This document shows positions 38,149 through 64,000 of a stretch of DNA of 64,000 nt, in pieces. The stretch comes from Amoebidium appalachense (Eukaryota; Ichthyosporea), in NCBI GenBank assembly GCA_963693365.1, contig CAVNZM010000005.1:2108001-2172000 (forward strand), in the 5' to 3' direction. A model generated the notes under the pieces. The model did not search any database. It was given only the letters and a program-made list of their open reading frames with translations, and had not been told where the DNA came from. A program made the translations under genes and the position numbers. Position 1 is the stretch's first letter. Each line of letters opens with the position of its first letter.

Positions 38149-38672
38149 TTATTTCCCCTCTTTTTGCACACACAGCTTTGCACACACAGCAACTGTCTTT
38201 TTATTGTATCCACTTTGGGTATGAAGCGCTGGCGCTGGGTTTGTCGTATACTCCACTTCGGGGCTTTTGTATGCAGCGCTTATTTCCCCTCTTTTTGCAC
38301 ACACAGCTTTGCACACACAGCAACTGTCTTTTTATTGTATCCACTTTGGGTATGAAGCGCTGGCGCTGGGTTTGTCGTATACTCCACTTCGGGGCTTTTG
38401 TATGCAGCGCTTATTTCCCCTCTTTTTGCACACACAGCTTTGCACAAACAGCAACTGTCTTTTTATTGTATCCACTTTGGGTATGAAGCGCTGGCGCTGG
38501 GTTTGTCGTATACTCCACTTCGGGGCTTTTGTATGCAGCGCTTATTTCCCCTCTTTTTGCACACACAGCTTTGCACACACAGCAACTGTCTTTTTATTGT
38601 ATCCACTTTGGGTATGAAGCGCTGGCGCTGGGTTTGTCGTATACTCCACTTCGGGTCTTTTTGTATGCAGCG
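38149..38672 (+). repeat. Four copies of a 131-bp unit
   Basis: The period is exactly 131 bp between successive ATTTCCCCTC motifs (38,151 and 38,282). The unit contains AGCAACTGTCTTTTTATTGT and GCGCTGGCGCTGGGTTTGTC. Copies are nearly identical. Confidence 0.85.
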
Positions 38673-38697
38673 CTGGCGCGGTGACACGTCAATCGGA

Positions 38698-38970
38698 TTA
38701 AAAGTCCGAGTGACTTGTTTGTCTCAGAGCGGTGTCGTACTCCGCAGCACCCGTCTTCTTATTGAAATAGTATATGACTGCATACATCAATGGTGTAACC
38801 AATAAACATGTGAGGACAATAGCAGCGCTGACGTACACCAGATACATTTTGTTCACTTTCTCTCTAGCATTCGGTTCGGACTTCATTAAATTGTACCAGT
38901 GTATATTTGCAACGACACTGCATATAGATATCACATAAAGAATGCCTGTGGTGACCGTGCTGTCGAACAT
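38698..38970 (-). CDS. Small membrane protein with two membrane segments
   Basis: From the ATG at 38970 the frame encodes 90 residues with two hydrophobic segments (ILYVISICSVVANI; MYLVYVSAAIVLTCLLVTPL) and a short hydrophilic C-terminus. The same frame is open upstream to 39111 with protein-like, Cys-containing sequence (VCTTGKISERSLLGCN) but no ATG. It could therefore be an exon of a spliced gene, or a gene that has lost its 5' end. No family recognised. Confidence 0.5.
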   Translation of the reverse strand: MFDSTVTTGILYVISICSVVANIHWYNLMKSEPNAREKVNKMYLVYVSAAIVLTCLLVTPLMYAVIYYFNKKTGAAEYDTALRQTSHSDF

Positions 38971-39018
38971 GTACGTGTACCTCACAAAACTTTCAGTATC
39001 CGACGTGTTACACCCCAA

Positions 39019-39274
39019 AAGTGACCTCTCTGAGATCTTGCCTGTGGTACAAACTCTTGATGCCGTGTTGCTCTTGTGTTTTACCAGTACCCCTCTCTCC
39101 AGATGCCGAATTTAGATTGGAATTCGTGAATACACCCATGTGATTGGTCAGTGGTTTGGCACCAAGAGATTGATTGATATGCCATCAACCAGTCAACAAA
39201 AAGTACTCGCTTTTACTTTTTGTCTCGCTTCACCCCAATCCAAGAACAGTGCACACCAAAACAAAACACTAGAA
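39019..39274. promoter_or_regulatory. Spacer between two divergent genes
   Basis: It contains a GATTGGT/CCAAT-type motif at about 39,143. The part to 39,111 may still code on the minus strand (see the gene at 38698). Confidence 0.3.
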
Positions 39275-39757
39275 ATGGGAGACGCACTTTTGCGCCCCGA
39301 TTCGGTTGACCCCGAACGATGCCCTGCATTTGCACCCTCAAAAAAAGCCCAGTGCAAAAACAAAAAGAAAACATGCCCACACCACAAGGACGGCTTCAAG
39401 CCCTGGGTATGCTTTGCCCCTGCCACCGGTGTCCTCCTCTACAGCGACAACACCATCAACATCCTCCACCCCCACAAGGCCGGGGACTATGCTCATGCAA
39501 ACCTCCTGCTGGACGACCTCCTGGCCGCCTTTACAGTCGCAGAAATGCAGCGCCCTCGCACCGAGCGCACCGGGGTACCCGCGCTGACTGTGTCCACTCC
39601 GGATCCACCCATGGGTGCACCACAGCCACCGGTTGCAGCTGCAGCGGTGGGTGTGGGCAGGGAAAATGGGTACTGCCAGGGCAAAACCAAGGCTGGCAAT
39701 CCCTGCAAAAACAGGGTGAAATCTACGACCCATTGCCATAAGCACAAGCCCAAATAA
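39275..39757 (+). CDS. Small protein with two Cys/His zinc-binding-like modules, 160 residues
   Basis: The start MGDALLRPDSVDPERCPAF at 39275 is favoured over an upstream in-frame codon. The N-terminal module has C-x10-C...C-P-H-H (residues about 16-40), and the C-terminal module reads YCQGKTKAGNPCKN...HCHKH. The second pattern, C-x-G-x-T-K-x-G-x-x-C-x(n)-C-x-x-H, recurs in short proteins and protein tails of algae and their large viruses. The stop lies in AAATAAAA, like the viral-type genes at 7560, 8766 and 14819, so this gene may belong to the same segment. Confidence 0.65.
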   Translation: MGDALLRPDSVDPERCPAFAPSKKAQCKNKKKTCPHHKDGFKPWVCFAPATGVLLYSDNTINILHPHKAGDYAHANLLLDDLLAAFTVAEMQRPRTERTGVPALTVSTPDPPMGAPQPPVAAAAVGVGRENGYCQGKTKAGNPCKNRVKSTTHCHKHKPK

Positions 39758-39829
39758 AAAAACCACCCACACAGCCGCATGGTGCCAACATACACTATCC
39801 TCCCCGTGAGTGGCATGCCAGTCTCCCCA

Positions 39830-40130
39830 GCCCCCCTGCTCCCCTGCTCCCCTGCCCCCCTGCCCCCCTGCCCCCCTGCTCCCCTGCCCATATGCACACC
39901 CACACACTGAGTGGCTCCCCTGCTCCCCTGCCTCCCGGAACCAGGCCCCAGTGAGTGCTCACGTGCCCCCCCCCTGCCTCCCCTGCTCCCCTGCCTCCCG
40001 GAACCAGGCCCCGGCGCAGGGCCAGTGAGTGCTCCCCTGCTCCCCTGCCTCCCGGAACCACGCCCCGGCGCAGGGCCAGTGAGTGCTCCCCTGCTCCCCT
40101 GCCTCCCGGAACCACGCCCCGGCGCAGTGG
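39830..40130 (+). repeat. CCCCTGCT-rich tandem array (about 45-60-bp units)
   Basis: Four copies containing CTCCCCTGCTCCCCTGCCTC and CGGAACCA(G/C)GCCCCGG, preceded by short CCCCTGC repeats. Confidence 0.75.
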
Positions 40131-40164
40131 CAGCTATTTTTAGATATAGAGATTCCATGGCCAC

Positions 40165-40260
40165 ATGGCCAGATGGCCAGATCATTTTGCTCACCGTTTT
40201 ATCCCGTTTTATCCACCTTTTTCCACACACTGAATTTGACCTGGCCATCTGGCCATCTGG
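40165..40260. other. Perfect 16-bp inverted repeat
   Basis: ATGGCCAGATGGCCAG at 40165-40180 is repeated as its complement within 40241-40260, about 60-80 nt apart, so the DNA or RNA could form a hairpin. It lies in the spacer between the zinc-module gene and the oxidase gene; the rest of that spacer (to 40592) shows no gene. Confidence 0.6.
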
Positions 40261-40592
40261 GTAGAGACCGTTTTCTGTTCTGATATTGGAGAACTGTCTG
40301 ATAGTGATAGCAAATGTCATTCGAAGAACAATCGGGAAACCCCGTGGTGTGACAACCAATCAGAATGAAGCAAGTTTTTCGTAGCAAGAACAGGCCGCCT
40401 AGTCGGACAGTGGCGTTGTGGCTGGGTAAACGGCATTCTGGGTGCGTTCAATGCAGACTTTGGTGATCTAGTCATTCTTTTAATTCTTTGCTCTCTCTAT
40501 TCTTCCACGCCATCTTCTTGTAACGCAAGGCACCTGGTTTTAAAGACACGATTTGTCCCCCGTGCTCCTCCCTGCTTTTCCCTTGCACTAAG

Positions 40593-41542
40593 ATGGCCCC
40601 CCACTCTGAAAGCAACCCATCCACCACCCCATCTTCCGTAATCGTTGTAGGTGGAGGTGTATTTGGCCTTTCCACAGCTTTGTCCCTCTGCAAACGTGGG
40701 GTGCAGGTTTCAGTTTTTGACCGTTCCAAAGTTCCGGCCCCTGATGCTGCCTCTACCGACATTACAAAGATTATCCGTCTGGACTATGGCTCACACAAAG
40801 ACCACGAGGCCATGTGCCTTGCTGCCTATGAGAAAATGGCGTAAATGCAACGTGAAAGTAGACGAGAGCGAGCGGGACCCGATTTTCAATGAGACGGCAC
40901 CGCAAATTCTGCACGAAACTGGTGTTGTGTATTTGAGCAAGAAATCACTGGACAAACCATCCTACGAAGCGGAAGGTTACGAGTCTCAAAGGGAGCTTTC
41001 CAACGCAAACAAGGATGTCAAGCAGATGATTCGCCTAAGGGAAGAAACCAACAACACCACCGCAAGACATGTTGTCAATGACTGGGCGGTTGGGGGAGAT
41101 CTGTATGCTGACGGGTATCTGAACCCCAACGGAGGGTGGGGAGCAAGCGGGCTTGCAGTGGAACATCTGGCTAAAGTTGCTCGTGAGTGGGGGATTAAGA
41201 TCTACGAGGAGGAGGCTGGCGGGTTTGCAGAATTCATTGAAAGGGATGGGGCTGTGACAGGTGGGTGCACGTGATGTAGCTTGTTCTTTTCGACGTTAGC
41301 TCGAGTGCTTTTGATGGTACTTTCTGCTGCTGTCTTGTTTCGTGTTGCTGGCTGTGTTAGTGACTACCTTTCTGATCCAAAAGAAATTATTTGCACAGAA
41401 AAGCAAAAATCTGTTTATCTGTGGTCGTGTATCTGTGGTTGTGTTTGGGTGTGTGCAGGAAGAGCAAGGCGGGCATGAAGGGGCCGCAGGTTAACCCTTG
41501 GGGGAGGGGGGAGGGGGGAAGGGAGGGATTTGGGGCGGGCGG

Positions 41543-41588
<46 letters not shown>

Positions 41589-43054
41589 TGCGCATGGTAG
41601 GAGTGTGGGTGGGTGTGTTTTGTGTGTGGGGTTGCCATCAAAAATATGTTGTTGGCTGTGCTTTTCCTTTGATGTCACCGGCATGTGGTTATTTCTGTCC
41701 GTGAGCCCGCGTGCCTTGGATGAATGCGGGATGTCGCCGTGCTTGTAAGCTCTTCTTACTTTCTTTCACTCTGGCTACCTTCATTAACCCCAACCAACCT
41801 GCCATTCTGTGCTGCAGTGCCCCCTCCCCCCCCCCCCCCCGCCCTCCCCCCCCTTTGCCCTCCACACGGAGTTGTGGGGACTAACTATGTAACAAATCCC
41901 ATCTTCTCACTGCCACTTACCTGAATGCATGCCACAGATGCTTCAGGAAGTCTCCCCCCCCCCCCCCCCCCCCCCCCCCACCACCACCACCGTTCCGTGG
42001 ATATAAATACATTGACCCCCCCCCCCCCCCGACCCTCTTTTCTGCCACCGCCATCACCTGAACACAGCACGTGCCCCCCCCCCCCCCCCCCCCCCTGCCC
42101 TCTCTCCCTTCCTTCCCTTAGGTTTTGTTGTTTGTTAACACTTGTGTTACGACTGGCATACCCGAAACCCCCCTCTCCCCCCTCTCCTCCCAACCCCCCA
42201 AATAACTAACAGCACCTACCCCCCCTTCCCCTCCTCCCCGCCCTGTTCCCTGGCCTACTTTCCTCCTCCCCCTGCCTCCTCCCACCCCTTCGTATCTCTC
42301 TCCCTCTACCCCACATCCCACACAGGTATCATCACCACGGACGGCACGCACCACACTGCCGACCTTGTTGTTGTTGCTGCCGGTGCCTGGACACCCTACA
42401 TCCTCGGCCCTCCCTTCTCCGACTCTGTCCACGCCAGCGGCCAGCCTGTTGTTCATTTCCTCGTAAAGGCCCCCACCTCTCTTGCAAACGACATGAACCT
42501 ACCACCCGGCATTGCTGATGGTTCCCTTGCACGTGAATTCGGGACCGAGGCTGGCCGCCTTCCCACATGGGCAGCTGCTATATCCGAGACTGGCTTCTAC
42601 GGTTTCCCCGTGGTTCCCGGTGCCCTTCCTGTCCCTGCCCCCGAGCTGAACAAATTGATGGGGGGTGGCTGCCATGAGCCACCTGCCAACCCCCGTGACG
42701 ATGACGTATTAGTGCTGAAAATGGCCTGGCACGGCCCAGGATACCTGAACCTTGTCCCACACAGAAAGCGTGCAGACGGTACACAGACCGAGGGTCTCGT
42801 TTCAGTTCCTGTTGTGCCTGCTGTCCCCCTTTCCTTCAACCCCGAGGGGCCAAAGTTCAACACTATTCCTATGGAAGTGATGGAGAAATATCGGCAGTTT
42901 GCAAAAGAATCCCTCCCGGCTGAGCTCAAGGGTCTCCCCATTGCGGCCATGCGCATGTGTTGGTACTGTGACTCTTTTGACGGCCAGTTCTATATCGACT
43001 ACGTGCCTAACCGCCCTGGGCTGTTCGTGTGCTCTGGTGATTCTGGTATGTAGC

Positions 43055-43093
<39 letters not shown>

Positions 43094-43249
43094 AAAAAAA
43101 AAAAGGAAAAAGAAAAAAGAAAAAGAAAGAAAGAAAAGAAAGAAAAAAAAAACCATCGTCACCTTTTGAAGGCATAATGTTTGCATGTTGAGTTGGCACA
43201 TGCACTTGAACTTATTGCCTGTGCTTATAGACACCAATGTTCTAGACCT

Positions 43250-43317
<68 letters not shown>

Positions 43318-44239
43318 CCTTCTTCTCCCCACTCTTCCATCCTCCTACACACACACCTCTTTCTCTAAATGGTCACTCGTGCCTGGCATCTTACGATATT
43401 CAACCTCTCGTGTATCTTCTTTCCTCTCATCACTACTTTCTCTTATATCTTCTCTCTCGGCCCCACCTACCTCATGCTTTGTCTTCCTCCTGTCTTGCTT
43501 CAACCTCCCCCCTCCCCCCTCCCCCCCCCCCCCGGAGACATCTTTACTTCCATGCAACCGGGCATGGTTGCTCTGTGTCGTGCATCTGTAAGCACATACG
43601 CGTTTGTCGCTGCACTGCATTAGTTTGCGCACACATCTTCACCGTTTTGCTCACCTTGCTTGCATAAGCAACCCTGCTCGTCTTTGATCAAGACGGGTTG
43701 ACCCACCCAAGTTCAGTTGATGCTGCTGTCTGAGTTGGAGCGTCGTATATACGCGGGCTAAGGGGTCGAAACTCAGACGCAATTGATGACTTGGGCCCTC
43801 CCTGAGGATGGGCTCTGCTTATGACGCATACTGTGCGCATGGCTGATGCTGCATACTTGAATGTTTGCCTTTGCATGTGTCCTGCATCATGCTTCTCATC
43901 GTCTATGCGTACTTCGTACTGTGTTCCGCATTCAAACCCCCCCCCCCCCCACCCGCGGGGTAAGCGCATCCGCCCGGAAAGTGTAAGGTTGCAGGGTCGA
44001 TCTCTGTCCTAGTCGATTTTTGTCGGGCTTTTTGTGAATGTCTTGTTTCAACCTGCCCACACCCCCCCCCCCCCCCCCCCCCCCCCCCTCTACACACACA
44101 CCAACACCTCTGCCCAAACCCCCCTCATAAGACTCTCGCACGCACATCAGTTTGGGGGAGGCACAAAGTCATCGATTGCACAAGGCAAGGGTAGTGCACG
44201 TGGGTTGTATGTTGAATTGAAGTGGTGGTGGTGGTGGGT

Positions 44240-44318
<79 letters not shown>

Positions 44319-45281
44319 AGGAGGAGGGGGGAAGGGGGGGGGGGGGGTGAAGGGAGGGAGGAAACGGAAATGTTTTTTTTTTTTTTTTTCGAGGGGGGGG
44401 GGGGGGGGGGAGGAGGGAATGAGAGGGGAGGGGGAGAGCGGGGAGGGGTGGGGGGTGGGGGGGGGAAGGGGGGGGTCACGGTGTGCATGAGAGGTTTGCA
44501 CATAAGCAGTTACATCAAAGAAAACAAAGTTTATGTTTCTCTTAGTTTCTCTGGTGTGGTTTGTTGCCATCTGTCTTTGTCTCTGTTTACCAATGCCCTT
44601 GTATCACTAACCCCCCCCCCCCCCCCCCCCCCTCCCCCCTCTCCCCCCTGGTCCCACCTCACCCCACCCCTGTCATCCAACACAAAAATGTTCTGCTCTT
44701 GCCTTCTTGTGCAATCCATGATAGTTAAGCATTTTGGACATAACACCCATCCCTCCCTCCCCCCCTCCCCCCCCCCCCCCCCCCCCCCCCCCCCACCCCC
44801 TCTCCCCCCAAATAAAATAAAAAAACAAAATAAAATTAAAATAGAGAAATAAAACAATGAAAAATAAATAAATAAAATGGCAAAACTACTTAGACATGCA
44901 AACGACAGCTAACAAGAAACACATGGATGCCCACATGCACACATACTGTAGACACATCCGTACTCCCTGGGCCACCATTTTAGAGTCCCGGACTGTTTTG
45001 CGCCTATCATGCTAACTCGAAATAACCTCACAGGCCACGGGTTCAAGTTCACACCCATCATTGGTGACATTGCTGCCGACGTCATCACCGGCACACCCAA
45101 CCGCTTTGCATCACGCTATGCATGGAGGGAGAAGGCCAAGGTGGAGAAAGTGGACGCCAGCAACCAGCCTGCCAGCGACTGTCGCATGGAAACAGACATG
45201 AAGCCAACAGTCATGACCCCTGGCTTCCCGATGGTCCCGGCTGAGGAGTTATGTTGGTTCCAGTGCGCCAAGAATATGTAG
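40593..45281 (+). CDS. FAD-dependent amine/sarcosine oxidase family protein, three exons, one apparent frameshift
   Basis: Exons 40593-41260, 42326-43045 and 45034-45281 join in phase to about 544 residues. The N-terminus has the dinucleotide-binding motif SVIVVGGGVFGLSTA and an acidic strand end (VSVFDRS). Later landmarks are GYLNPNGGWG, DLVVVAAGAW, CWYCDSFDGQFYIDY and, across the last splice, GDSGHGFKF. This order is that of the DAO superfamily, closest to fungal-type sarcosine, saccharopine and fructosyl amino acid oxidases. The substrate cannot be told. Within exon 1 the frame shifts by one base at about 40,842: the first frame ends EKMA-stop while the next continues KCNVKVDESERD. This is an error or an inactivating mutation. 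The introns are full of homopolymers. Confidence 0.75.
41261..42325 (+). repeat. Intron 1 of the oxidase gene with homopolymer tracts
   Basis: It starts GTGGGT and ends ACACAG. It contains a poly-G run (about 41,542-41,586) and several poly-C runs (about 41,830, 41,955, 42,015, 42,075). No other gene. Confidence 0.6.
43046..45033 (+). repeat. Intron 2 of the oxidase gene
   Basis: It starts GTATGTAG and runs straight into a poly-C tract (about 30 bases) and a poly-A tract. It also holds a 65-base poly-C tract (about 43,249-43,314), a (GT)n at about 44,240-44,317, a poly-T/poly-G junction at about 44,375 and the dispersed repeat at 43.8-44.0 kb. Confidence 0.6.
43815..44000 (+). mobile_element. 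Dispersed SINE-like repeat with weak tRNA-like boxes
   Basis: The part CTTGAATGTTTGCCTTTGCA with its flanks reappears in reverse complement at about 46,230-46,330, and GTACTTCGTACT...GCATTCAAACCC reappears at about 63,400-63,435. After a poly-C run comes GGGGTAAGCGCATCCGCCCG and GGTTGCAGGGTCGATCTCTG, which resemble the A and B boxes of a tRNA promoter. It is not a foldable tRNA that I can confirm. Confidence 0.4.
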
Positions 45282-45806
45282 GTGCGTTGCTGTTGGTTAG
45301 AAGAAGAATGTTTTATTGGCTAGAATTTGTGAAAAGCACTGGGAATAATCAAGGCACATTATTGATTTCGTGTGGTTTAAGTAGGTTTGGAGCTCCTGGG
45401 GGGCTTTGTTAGAAAAAATTTCTAGGTTATGTGCGGTAAGCACACAGTCGTAAAACCGGCGTGCAGACGTGGATTTTTTATTTGGTGGGAGGACTGACCG
45501 TTCTTACCTCCGTCATTTTCTTTCGAATGGCCATTTTTTGTCGGCTCTTTTTCCTTTTTGTCTCTACTTAATTCTCTATTTCACGTAGGAGGCAGTGAGT
45601 TCTGCAGACTTCGAGGATGCGCAACCTAACCCTCTAACTTCTGGTTCACCGAAGGACTGATGTGGCGGATGTTGCTAATTAGTCCACTCAATGATGCACT
45701 CGTGTGCTCTTGAGGTGGCATAATCCTTATTTTTTTTTTTCTTGTTTAATAAAAATTAAACATGTATGCGAACGTGTAATCAGAATGTTGCATGCCTGCT
45801 TCCCCC

Positions 45807-45837
<31 letters not shown>

Positions 45838-46090
45838 ACATGTACACACACACACACACCGGGGCGGGGCTCCGGATCCGGACCAGACCGGCCGGCCCCA
45901 AACAACAAAAAAAAAAATGGAGAAAAGATAAAAGAAAGAATAGATACTACCATATATACGTGAAGGTAATGGATAATGTGATTTCGTGTATGTTGTAATG
46001 TCCCCCTCCCCCCCCCCCCCTCCCCCCCCCTTCCCCCCCCCCAAAAAAAAGAAGGTTTCAGTGTTGTTCAGTGTTGCTTTGTTTTTTTTT

Positions 46091-46135
<45 letters not shown>

Positions 46136-46507
46136 TGCGTGAGTGGGTGGGTGAGGGGGGGGGGGGGGGGGGGAGGTGTTTAGATCCGCGCGGAGGACTT
46201 CAGGAAGAACAAACACACTTGAAGAAACACGGCGCAGGGTACATGCAAAAGCAAACATTCAACTTGATGTATGAAACATCAGCAAGGCGCGTGATACGCG
46301 CTTGCAGCCACATCGAGCGAAGGCATCTTCAGGAGAAGACGAGGCAATATTCGCTGCATCTGAATGTCCAACCATTAGCCTCGTGCGGGGGGGATATATA
46401 TTCGTGCCTTTCTTTACTATATAATTCTTAAAAAATGAAGTAGTCAGCTTCGCAAACAAGGTATTAGAAGCAGAGTGTGTTTGCACGTACGTACCGGCGT
46501 GTGTGTG

Positions 46508-46582
<75 letters not shown>

Positions 46583-48242
46583 CCGCGCGCGCGTGCTTTG
46601 TGTGTGGGTTTGAAGGGGGGGAGGGGGGGGGGGGACTGACGGAGGGGGAGGGGAGCTGCCCAACTTGTCTGCCTCTGAAATTACAACAAGTGGTACTGAT
46701 TGCGTCTTCACCGCCCCAGCACATATCCTTTCTCCGGCGGAATGAATTCTCCCCCCCCCCCCCCCCTCCCTGTGCACCCCCCCCCCCCCCCCCCCCCTGC
46801 CTTACACTCACCCTGGCTTTTGCGACATACAATGTTCATTTTTCTCGAACCCGGAAAAACCGCTATATTATTATATTCAATTGCAAAGCCGCAGATATAA
46901 ACACGGGGGCCCGCATGACAGCAATCTTTTGAATTGGCATTGTTTCCGCACCAAAATAGGCTATTATTGTTAGCTACGCAGGACTGCTTCGAATGAATCA
47001 TTGAATCTGTGTATTATTGTTGCACACATCTTGATGGAAACAAATACGTGAATATGCTTATTTAACATTGGTACCTGCGTTGCCGCACTGTGTGATATCG
47101 GTAACTCAGGCCTTTTGGATCGCACAATGTTTATCGGATATATTTCTTAGCTGATGGCTGTGCAACGAAGTGAAAGGAAAACACAGCTTTTGGTTTCCAT
47201 GACGTTGAGATCACGCTTGTATGCAAACCAGGCAAGCATGGCAGCTCCAACTGGGGAGAGCAGCGAGACCGAAGCACGTTTCTAAGAGTGCCGTTTGCTA
47301 CAGTGTGGTAGGCCTTAATAGCCCTTAGTTAACTTAAAGCCTTAAAAACGTGATGTATGTCCACAAGCTCAAGAAGTAACGCGGGCCGGGAAGACAGAAG
47401 GGGGATAGCACACTACTTCTGTAAAACAAACCTGAGAGGCCAAATTTTGAGAGGTGAACCTACGGTGTATGGCGTAGGTGAAATATCTGCAATGCCAGCG
47501 CTAGCTTGCAGCAAGGATCCCAATTGTTGTGTCTCTAAGATCACGTTCTGGCTGGGTGAATCCTGGCACGTCCTGATTGTGCCCTCTAGCCACTTGTACG
47601 ATAAGTCGACGCTTGCTCTATTTTTCATTCGTTTTTCCTTGGAAAAAATGTAAGACATCGCAGGGCTTCCTCAAAGGAGCTGAAAGGGTAGCGGTGTAGC
47701 TACTAGTGCCAGATGCTGAGCTGACAAGGCAGCTGGCTCAGCTGGCTATCAACTTGCGTTGTGCGCAGGCTCAAGGTGATTGGTGTAGACCGTATCACTG
47801 ACGTCATAATTTTCCCAGTAATCTCTACATGGTTAGACATTCTGAATTATAATTGGATGTCGGCGTAAGCGCGCAACCGTTTCAAACCAAACCCGTGCTC
47901 CGGACGACTGAGTTCTTGGTGAACCTCTTGACCTTCTCAGTCAGTCTTGAGTTGAATGCATGGGCAGAGTTGGAGAACATTACAATGAATTCACAAAACT
48001 TACGTCAAGAGGGATAAAGAGCGTATGTTTAAGGGTAAATCTTGACCATATAGATGAATTGGAAAGTTAAAGGGTCAAATTTACCTAGATCTGACTCCAG
48101 GTTGTGTGAGGGTGGGGTTCTTTTGCATAGTGGAAGGCTATAGATTTAATCAGTAGCCCATAACTTGCTGGTCCTGTAGTCATGCCAGCTGTAGTCTAAT
48201 AATTCTAGCTGGTCAGTTTAACACTGACCTTTTGCTTGCAAC
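45282..48242. other. Intergenic stretch between the oxidase and DOCK genes
   Basis: No credible gene. It holds poly-C/(CA)n at about 45,801-45,860, facing poly-C/poly-A and poly-T/poly-G tracts at 46,003-46,173, a reverse copy of the dispersed repeat (46,190-46,330), a (GT)n at 46,499-46,585 and poly-C runs at 46,750-46,800. The unique part, 46,810-48,240, has normal base composition and probably contains the DOCK promoter. Confidence 0.5.

Positions 48243-64000
<15,758 letters not shown>

Noticed and set aside
43958-44010. A tRNA gene
   Set aside because: A- and B-box-like strings are present but I could not fold an acceptor stem and anticodon arm; treated as part of a dispersed repeat.
47357-47653. 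A 98-codon frame (MSTSSRSNAG) between the oxidase and DOCK genes
   Set aside because: No recognisable domain, no promoter context, and its length is expected by chance in a 3 kb non-coding stretch.

Overview
This window looks like eukaryotic nuclear DNA, probably from a unicellular alga or other protist, that carries a virus-derived segment. Two facts point to a nuclear genome. Three genes have GT-AG introns whose reading phases chain correctly. The non-coding DNA is packed with microsatellites, homopolymers and minisatellites. I cannot name the species, and I identified neither rRNA nor a convincing tRNA.

Region 1 (1 to about 25.2 kb) is gene-dense and intron-poor, with genes on both strands, as in nucleocytoplasmic large DNA viruses, polinton-like viruses and virophages. 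It encodes a D5-type superfamily 3 helicase, a poxvirus A22/Ydc2-type Holliday junction resolvase, an amino-DNA methyltransferase, a four-finger C2H2 protein, three related PD-(D/E)XK nuclease-like genes (one apparently inactive, one truncated), a MSV199/Bro-like protein with a C-terminal T5orf172-like domain, a two-member family with a possible His-Asn-Cys protease core, several secreted or membrane Cys-rich proteins, and large proteins that may be virion components. The replication and recombination functions form a plausible set. No major capsid protein or packaging ATPase was recognised; the left edge cuts a gene, so the element continues outside. Many genes use a TATAAAAG box 30-60 nt before the ATG. 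In three places the TATA box contains the stop codon of the upstream frame, and in four genes the stop codon overlaps AATAAA. Tandem duplications, a promoter swallowed into a coding region, broken paralogs and foldback elements suggest an old or decaying integration.

Region 2 (about 25.2 to 40.6 kb) is mixed. It holds a spliced JmjC-domain gene on the minus strand whose introns contain a 2.4 kb minisatellite, unspliced genes of unknown function (34.9, 38.7 and 39.3 kb), and long tandem arrays.

Region 3 (40.6 to 64 kb) is host-like. It has a three-exon FAD-dependent amine oxidase gene with one apparent frameshift, then the first 21 exons of a DOCK-family guanine nucleotide exchange factor that runs off the right edge just after its DHR-1/C2 domain begins.
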